A DNA stretch of 13,179 nt from Alphaproteobacteria bacterium (GTDB lineage Bacteria > Pseudomonadota > Alphaproteobacteria > Rhizobiales > Rhizobiaceae). The translations under genes and the position numbers were made by a program. Within the stretch, counting starts at the first letter, position 1. Each line of letters begins with the position of its first letter. The stretch lies in assembly GCA_030428345.1 (NCBI GenBank), contig JAUIBM010000025.1, forward strand, positions 1-13,179, written 5' to 3'. Under the pieces are notes generated by a model. That model saw only the letters and a program-made list of their open reading frames with translations. It had not been told where the DNA came from and did no database searches. Below are positions 9,541-13,179 of this stretch, piece by piece.

Positions 9541-9552
9541 CTCGCGCGCGAG
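9541..9552. repeat. 12-bp perfect palindrome in a convergent gap
   Basis: CTCGCGCGCGAG is a perfect 12-bp palindrome lying between the end of the LysE-family gene (9498) and the end of the small minus-strand ORF (9568). The core is alternating CG, so in this GC-rich genome it has modest weight. It could be a protein-binding site or nothing. Confidence 0.3.
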
Positions 9553-9567
9553 GCGCTTGAGGCCGCT

Positions 9568-9714
9568 TTAGCGGCGCTCGGAATCGGCGAAGCGTCCCCG
9601 GTTCTCCACGCGCATCCTGCGGAACATCTCGGCACGGCCTTCCATGTACATCGAGTAGAAGGCGGCGGCCATCATTGCCGAAGCCATCACGAGTGCGACG
9701 ATCATTATGGTCAT
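9568..9714 (-). CDS. Small methionine-rich single-pass membrane protein (unannotated ORF)
   Basis: A 48-residue ORF begins at an ATG at 9714, with a strong ribosome-binding site AGGGAG 6 nt upstream, and ends in TAA at 9568. Residues 1-20 (MTIMIVALVMASAMMAAAFY) are hydrophobic and would form one membrane helix. Residues 25-48 are basic and charged (R27, R32, R33, R35, R39, R41, R47, R48) and probably cytosolic or amphipathic. Nine of 48 residues are methionine. About 40 of 48 codons end in G or C, in line with neighbouring genes, and no other credible gene overlaps it. A 5-bp stem (GCCGC/GCGGC, 9562-9575) has the stop codon in its TTTA loop. I do not recognise the family and propose no specific function. 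The main alternative is a chance ORF. Confidence 0.6.
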   Translation of the reverse strand: MTIMIVALVMASAMMAAAFYSMYMEGRAEMFRRMRVENRGRFADSERR

Positions 9715-9809
9715 TTTCGTCTCCCTGAGGACGTCTGCGCGATCGCAGAACCGTTGTCCGGATCAGTACCGGCGTTGTTCGTGTTGTAGCGGTCACTGTC
9801 GCAACCGAC

Positions 9810-9839
9810 CCTGAACATCATATTAATCCTGCGTTCAGG
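9810..9839. repeat. Inverted repeat with an AT-rich centre
   Basis: CCTGAAC (9810-9816) and GTTCAGG (9833-9839) are perfect 7-bp complements. The 16-nt spacer contains CATATTAAT, unusually AT-rich for this window. It could be an operator, or a promoter region shared by the small ORF on the left and coaD on the right. The same heptamer recurs in other gene gaps of this window. Confidence 0.4.
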
Positions 9840-9907
9840 TTTGGCTGTGACCGAAGGCACACTGCCTGATCCTCAAACGCGCGGGAGCCGATTTGGATGC
9901 GCCCGGC

Positions 9908-9936
9908 TTGCGAGTTTCACGTTGACGTGACAGAAC
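9908..9936 (+). promoter_or_regulatory. Weak promoter-like pair with a symmetric element in its spacer, upstream of coaD
   Basis: TCACGT-TG-ACGTGA (9917-9930) is a perfect 6+6 inverted repeat. It falls inside the exact 17-bp interval between TTGCGA (9908-9913) and CAGAAC (9931-9936), which match the -35 and -10 consensus only partly. If real, the start point would be near 9943, with a leader of about 15 nt that still includes the ribosome-binding site. An operator in the spacer would imply repression of coaD. This is inference from symmetry alone. Confidence 0.25.
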
Positions 9937-9957
9937 CCGCGAAATGGGAGGGTCCAT

Positions 9958-10464
9958 ATGACACGCATTGCCTATTATCCCGGTTCCTTCGATCCCCTGA
10001 CGAACGGACATCTGGATGTTCTGCGCCAGGCGCTGGCGGTATTCGACGAAGTCGTCGTGGGGATCGGCGTCCATCCGGGCAAGGAACCGATGTTCACCTT
10101 CGAGGAACGCTCCGCGCTGATCGCGCAGTCGCTGGAGGCGGCGGGGTACGACAATGGCCGCGTGCGAGTGGAGCGCTTCGGCAATCTGGTGATCCACGCC
10201 GCCCGCGACGTGGGAGCGACCGTTCTGGTGCGCGGACTGCGCGACGGCACCGATCTCGACTACGAAATGCAGATGGCGGGCATGAACGGCGCGATGGCGC
10301 CGGATATCCATACGATGTTTTTTCCCGCCGGCCCTCAATACCGCGCCATTACCGCCACATTGGTGCGGCAGGTCGCCAAGATGGGGGGCAATGTAGCGCC
10401 CTTTGTTCCCGAGATCGTTCTCGCCGCGCTGGCGGCAAAGATCTCCGGCCATTCACAGGATTAA
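9958..10464 (+). CDS. coaD: Phosphopantetheine adenylyltransferase
   Basis: A cytosolic enzyme that transfers AMP from ATP to 4'-phosphopantetheine, giving dephospho-CoA and pyrophosphate, the penultimate step of CoA synthesis. It has 168 residues, the usual length. The nucleotidyltransferase signature is GSFDPLTNGHLDV at 9-21, with the T/HxGH-type motif at 15-18. The substrate-binding loop VRGLRDGTDLDYEMQMAGMN starts near 91. The C-terminal ITATLVRQVAKMGGNVAPFVP matches the family's ISSTxVRE-type motif. The start has an excellent GGGAGG 6 nt upstream. The stop lies 3 nt before the next gene's ATG, so it is almost certainly co-transcribed with the two cyclophilin genes. Confidence 0.97.
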   Translation: MTRIAYYPGSFDPLTNGHLDVLRQALAVFDEVVVGIGVHPGKEPMFTFEERSALIAQSLEAAGYDNGRVRVERFGNLVIHAARDVGATVLVRGLRDGTDLDYEMQMAGMNGAMAPDIHTMFFPAGPQYRAITATLVRQVAKMGGNVAPFVPEIVLAALAAKISGHSQD

Positions 10465-10467
10465 TAG

Positions 10468-11097
10468 ATGACCCGAATGCTTGTCGTGCTCGCCGCGCTC
10501 ATGCTCGCCGCGTGCAACCCGACCTCCCAATCGCCCACCTCGGACAGCGGCGCCAAATCGCCCGCGCCGGCCGCCTCCCAGGCGCCTGATGATGGCAAGG
10601 CTGGGGCGACGCCGGCCACCGCCGACGACAACACGGTGATCCTGGAAACCAAGGACGGCCAGATCGTCATCCAGTTGCGTCCCGACCTTGCGCCGCATCA
10701 TGTTGCGCAGCTCAAGACGCTCATCAAACGCAAGTTCTACGACGGCGTGGTGTTCCATCGGGTGATCGGCGGCTTCATGGCGCAGACCGGCGATCCGACC
10801 GGGACCGGAACCGGCGGATCGGACCTGCCGGACATCAAGGCGGAGTTCGGACCCGAGCCCTTCGAGCGCGGCGTCGTCGGCATGGCGCGGAGTTCGGATC
10901 CCGACAGCGCCAATTCCCAGTTCTTCATCATGTTCGACGCCGCGCCGTCCCTGAACGGGAAATACACGGTGGTCGGCAAGGTCATCAAGGGCATGGATGT
11001 GGTCGACAAGATCAAGAAGGGCGACGCCGCGGCCAACGGGATGGTTGAAAACCCCGACCGGATCGTGAAGATGCGGCTTCAATCCGACGCCGGTTGA
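10468..11097 (+). CDS. Cyclophilin-type peptidyl-prolyl isomerase, lipoprotein
   Basis: A peptidyl-prolyl cis-trans isomerase predicted to act as a lipid-anchored chaperone in the periplasm. It has 209 residues. The signal peptide ends in the lipobox LAAC with C16 as the lipidated residue. The +2 residue is Asn, not Asp, which favours outer-membrane sorting. Residues 17-54 are a Ser/Pro/Ala/Thr-rich linker. The cyclophilin domain covers about 55-205 with VVFHRVI (R98, the CypA R55 equivalent), GGFMAQTGDP (F103, Q106) and SQFFIMF (151-156). The position of CypA W121 is S161, which predicts poor cyclosporin binding. It follows coaD by 3 nt, and its ribosome-binding site overlaps the end of coaD. 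It precedes a cytosolic paralogue by 36 nt. Confidence 0.95.
   Translation: MTRMLVVLAALMLAACNPTSQSPTSDSGAKSPAPAASQAPDDGKAGATPATADDNTVILETKDGQIVIQLRPDLAPHHVAQLKTLIKRKFYDGVVFHRVIGGFMAQTGDPTGTGTGGSDLPDIKAEFGPEPFERGVVGMARSSDPDSANSQFFIMFDAAPSLNGKYTVVGKVIKGMDVVDKIKKGDAAANGMVENPDRIVKMRLQSDAG
10770..10799 (+). repeat. 30-nt identical block, copy 1 (in lipoprotein cyclophilin)
   Basis: These 30 bases, encoding the active-site GGFMAQTGDP region, are identical to 11298-11327 in the next gene, a direct repeat 528 bp apart. Flanking codons differ at synonymous sites, so the block is more conserved than the surrounding sequence. Recent gene conversion or strong codon constraint could explain it. Confidence 0.8.
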
Positions 11098-11133
11098 ACG
11101 CACGGAACATTTTGCAAATCGAAAGGAACCGAA

Positions 11134-11604
11134 GTGGCTGACTATGCCGATCCAGAAAACACGCTGATCATGGAGACGACCAAGGGTACGGTCGTCATCG
11201 AATGCCGTCCAGACCTCGCGCCCCAGCATGTGGCCCGCATCAAGGAACTGGCGCGCTCCGGCTTCTACGATGGTGTGGTTTTCCATCGTGTGATTGACGG
11301 CTTCATGGCGCAGACCGGCGATCCGACGGGAACCGGCATGGGCGGTTCCGGGCAGAAGCTCAAGGCCGAATTCTCCGACGCGCCGCATGTGCGCGGGGTC
11401 TGCTCCATGGCGCGCGCCAACAATCCCGATTCCGGCGACAGCCAGTTCTTCGTCTGCTTCGGCGACGCCCGCTTCCTCGATCGGCAATATACGGTCTGGG
11501 GCAAGGTGAGCGAAGGCATGGAGAATGTCGACCAGATCAAGCGCGGCGAACCGGTGCGCGATCCCGATTCCATCGTGTCGATGAAAGTCGCCGCCGACGT
11601 CTGA
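11134..11604 (+). CDS. Cyclophilin-type peptidyl-prolyl isomerase, cytoplasmic
   Basis: A cytosolic PpiB-like prolyl isomerase, 156 residues, close to the minimal cyclophilin domain and without signal peptide or lipobox. Active-site elements are VVFHRVI (R52), DGFMAQTGDP (F57, Q60) and SQFFVCF (103-109). F114 takes the place of CypA W121, as in the cyclosporin-insensitive E. coli enzymes. The start is GTG at 11134, supported by AAAGGA upstream (11122-11127, 6 nt spacer). An upstream ATG is absent. It is paralogous to the preceding lipoprotein gene. An intrinsic terminator follows within 50 bp, so it probably ends the coaD transcript. Confidence 0.95.
   Translation: MADYADPENTLIMETTKGTVVIECRPDLAPQHVARIKELARSGFYDGVVFHRVIDGFMAQTGDPTGTGMGGSGQKLKAEFSDAPHVRGVCSMARANNPDSGDSQFFVCFGDARFLDRQYTVWGKVSEGMENVDQIKRGEPVRDPDSIVSMKVAADV
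11298..11327 (+). repeat. 30-nt identical block, copy 2 (in cytoplasmic cyclophilin)
   Basis: Exact copy of 10770-10799 in the same reading frame, covering the active-site strand of the second cyclophilin. The direct orientation means recombination between the copies would delete 528 bp and leave one fused, in-frame cyclophilin. Confidence 0.8.
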
Positions 11605-11622
11605 GTTCGTTGTATTGACCAG

Positions 11623-11652
11623 AAGGGGCGGCGCGTCATGCGCCGCCCTTTT
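11623..11652 (+). terminator. Intrinsic terminator between the cyclophilin and queA
   Basis: GGGCGGCGC (11626-11634) pairs perfectly with GCGCCGCCC (11640-11648) around a 5-nt GTCAT loop. The stem extends by one G-U and two A-U pairs (11623-11625 with 11649-11651). Four Ts follow the core at 11649-11652. The stem is very strong and the T-run short. It ends 4 nt before the GGAG ribosome-binding site of queA, so it also forms part of any longer queA leader. Confidence 0.8.
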
Positions 11653-11666
11653 GCTTGGAGCGCTTC

Positions 11667-12743
11667 ATGCGCGTTGACCTGTTCGATTTCGATCTGCCCG
11701 AGGAGCGCATCGCGTTGCGCCCTGCCTCCCCGCGCGACGCCGCGCGCCTGATGGTGGTCGAGCCGGGCGGGAAACCCTCGGACAGGCTCGTGCGCGACCT
11801 GCCGGACCTGTTGGAGCCGGGCGACGCGCTTGTCTTCAACGACACACGGGTCATTCCGGCGCAGCTCGAGGGCGTGCGCATTCGCGACGGACAATCGGCC
11901 GGGATCGGCATCACGCTGCACATGCGGATGTCGGGCCATGAATGGCTGGCCTTTGCGCGCGGCGCCAAGAAGCTCAGGATCGGCGACAGGCTGCAATTCG
12001 GTCATGGCGGCGCCACGTGCCTGGTGGGCGCTCTCAATGCCACGGTTCGTGAAAAGGGCGAGGGCGGCGAGGTCGCGCTCGCCTTCGACCTGTCGGACGC
12101 GGCGCTCGACGAGGCGCTGGTTGCCGTGGGACAGGTGCCCCTGCCGCCCTATATCGGTCTCAAGCGCCCCACTGACGAGCGCGACCGCGACGACTATCAG
12201 ACGATCTACGCCCGCGAGGACGGCGCTGTCGCGGCGCCCACGGCCGGCTTGCACTTCACGCCGGAGTTGCTCGACCGTCTGGAGAAACGCGGCGTCGACC
12301 GGCATTTCGTCACCTTGCATGTCGGGGCGGGAACGTTTCTTCCGGTCAAGGCGGATGACACGGCGGATCATCGCATGCATTCCGAGCGCGGTACGGTGAG
12401 CGCGGCGACGGCCGAGGCGCTCAATGCGGTGCGGGCGCGTGGCGGGCGCATCGTCTGCGTCGGCACGACCTCGCTGCGGCTGCTGGAAAGCGCTTGCGAC
12501 GAGGGCGGCGTCATCCAGCCATGGCAGGGCGCGACCGACATATTCATCACGCCGGGCTACCGGTTTCGCGCCTGCGATGGCCTGATGACCAATTTCCACC
12601 TGCCGAAATCGACCCTGTTCATGCTGGTCTCGGCGTTTTCCGGCCTGCAGACCATGCAGGCCGCCTATGCGCACGCGGTCGCCTCTGGCTATCGCTTCTA
12701 TTCCTATGGCGACGCCAGCCTGCTATGGCCCCGGAATGACTGA
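11667..12743 (+). CDS. queA: S-adenosylmethionine:tRNA ribosyltransferase-isomerase
   Basis: This enzyme transfers and isomerises the ribosyl group of S-adenosylmethionine onto 7-aminomethyl-7-deazaguanine in tRNA, forming epoxyqueuosine. It acts on the product of Tgt, encoded next. It has 358 residues, the typical length. It opens MRVDLFDFDLPEERIALRPASPRD and carries family blocks ALVFNDTRVIPAQL (54-67), DDYQTIYAREDGAVAAPTAGLHFT, LHVGAGTFLPVK and MTNFHLPKSTLFMLVSAF near the C-terminus. The ATG at 11667 is preferred to a TTG 12 nt upstream because it matches the family N-terminus and has GGAG 6 nt before it. It overlaps tgt by 8 nt. A terminator hairpin lies directly upstream, so how it is transcribed is an open question. 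Confidence 0.97.
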   Translation: MRVDLFDFDLPEERIALRPASPRDAARLMVVEPGGKPSDRLVRDLPDLLEPGDALVFNDTRVIPAQLEGVRIRDGQSAGIGITLHMRMSGHEWLAFARGAKKLRIGDRLQFGHGGATCLVGALNATVREKGEGGEVALAFDLSDAALDEALVAVGQVPLPPYIGLKRPTDERDRDDYQTIYAREDGAVAAPTAGLHFTPELLDRLEKRGVDRHFVTLHVGAGTFLPVKADDTADHRMHSERGTVSAATAEALNAVRARGGRIVCVGTTSLRLLESACDEGGVIQPWQGATDIFITPGYRFRACDGLMTNFHLPKSTLFMLVSAFSGLQTMQAAYAHAVASGYRFYSYGDASLLWPRND

Positions 12744-13179
12744 CGCTTTTTCCTTCCGCCTGATCGCCACCGATGGGGGTGCCAGGCGCGGCGAGATCGC
12801 CATGCCGCGCGGGACGATCCGCACGCCCGCCTTCATGCCGGTGGGAACGGTCGGCACCGTCAAGGCGATGTATATGGACCAGATCCGCGATCTGGGCGCG
12901 GACATCATCCTGGGCAACACCTACCACCTGATGCTGCGCCCGGGCGCCGAAAGGGTGGCCCGCCTCGGCGGTCTGCATCATTTCATCGGCTGGGAACGCC
13001 CGATGCTCACCGATTCCGGCGGTTTCCAGGTGATGTCGCTGTCGGGCCTGCGCAAGCTGACCGAGGAAGGCGTGACGTTCCAGTCGCATGTCGACGGTTC
13101 CAGACATCACATGAGTCCAGAGCGCTCGATAGAGATACAGGGCCTGCTCGGCTCCGACATCCAGATGCAGCTGGACCAG
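12736..13179 (+). CDS. tgt: Queuine tRNA-ribosyltransferase (tRNA-guanine transglycosylase), C-terminus cut by window edge
   Basis: This enzyme exchanges guanine-34 of GUN-anticodon tRNAs for the queuosine precursor preQ1. The first 148 residues are present, out of about 370-390 expected. The catalytic stretch MLTDSGGFQVMSLSGLRK has D93, equivalent to Z. mobilis D102. GSDIQMQLDQ at the window edge contains D147, equivalent to D156, with identical spacing of 54 residues. The second essential aspartate and the zinc site lie beyond the window. The ATG at 12736 overlaps the end of queA by 8 nt (ATGACTGA), and there is only a weak upstream ribosome-binding site, so translation is probably coupled to queA. 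The gene pair acts in the same pathway. Confidence 0.97.
   Translation, partial: MTDAFSFRLIATDGGARRGEIAMPRGTIRTPAFMPVGTVGTVKAMYMDQIRDLGADIILGNTYHLMLRPGAERVARLGGLHHFIGWERPMLTDSGGFQVMSLSGLRKLTEEGVTFQSHVDGSRHHMSPERSIEIQGLLGSDIQMQLDQ

Larger units (their letters stand above)
9715..9957. other. Intergenic region upstream of coaD and of the small ORF
   Basis: This stretch must carry the promoters of the divergent small ORF (minus) and coaD (plus). I see no protein-coding or RNA gene in it. It contains the inverted repeat CCTGAAC/GTTCAGG at 9810-9839 around an AT-rich centre, the symmetric element at 9917-9930, and the strong coaD ribosome-binding site GGGAGG at 9946-9951. No strong promoter is recognisable by eye. 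Confidence 0.5.

Noticed and set aside
9526..9789. 87-residue plus-strand ORF in the gap before coaD
   Set aside because: It lacks a ribosome-binding site and family resemblance, and it overlaps the better-supported minus-strand small ORF with a strong ribosome-binding site.
9914..9932. Possible parS (ParB-binding) site
   Set aside because: The left half resembles parS (GTTTCACGT), but the right half diverges and extra bases separate the arms. It is better described as a separate inverted repeat.
11605..11666. preQ1 riboswitch in front of queA
   Set aside because: The region is a simple strong stem-loop with a T-run and lacks the A-rich pseudoknot tail expected of a preQ1 aptamer.

Overview
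This is a GC-rich chromosomal segment of an alphaproteobacterium, most likely a member of the Sphingomonadales. The main support is the order gyrA, coaD, two cyclophilins, queA, tgt, which I recall as typical of sphingomonads. The Tgt fragment also resembles the well-studied Zymomonas mobilis enzyme around its catalytic aspartates. The assignment rests on recognition, not a database search. The gene content is mostly ordinary housekeeping and transport. I see no CRISPR array, insertion sequence, phage module, tRNA or rRNA.

Left block, minus strand (1-4870), read right to left: a MarC-family inner-membrane protein (TTG start), a cation diffusion facilitator with an SLC30A9-like motif, then a peptide-type ABC importer made of a periplasmic substrate-binding protein, a DppB-type permease and a DppC-type permease whose C-terminus lies beyond the window. 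ATPase genes may follow outside it. A 10-bp perfect hairpin sits between the binding protein and the first permease. It may uncouple the level of binding protein from that of the membrane subunits.

Right block, plus strand (4903-13179): a PPM/PP2C-type phosphatase, divergent from marC with only 32 bp between start codons; gyrA with a readable sigma-70-type promoter; and a LysE/RhtB-family exporter. A roughly 460-bp gap follows, in which I find an otherwise easy-to-miss 48-residue, methionine-rich, single-pass membrane ORF on the minus strand. Then comes the tight series coaD, lipoprotein cyclophilin, cytoplasmic cyclophilin, an intrinsic terminator, queA, and tgt (truncated by the right edge). 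QueA and Tgt are successive enzymes of queuosine tRNA modification and their genes overlap by 8 nt. CoaD makes dephospho-CoA. The two cyclophilins look like a tandem duplication sorted to different compartments.

The points most worth a second look are the small Met-rich ORF at 9568-9714, the palindrome formed by the two divergent Shine-Dalgarno sequences at 4881-4893, the inverted repeat bracketing the -35 box of gyrA, the terminator that abuts the queA ribosome-binding site, and the tandem cyclophilin pair with a 30-nt identical block. No clearly new biological system is visible.
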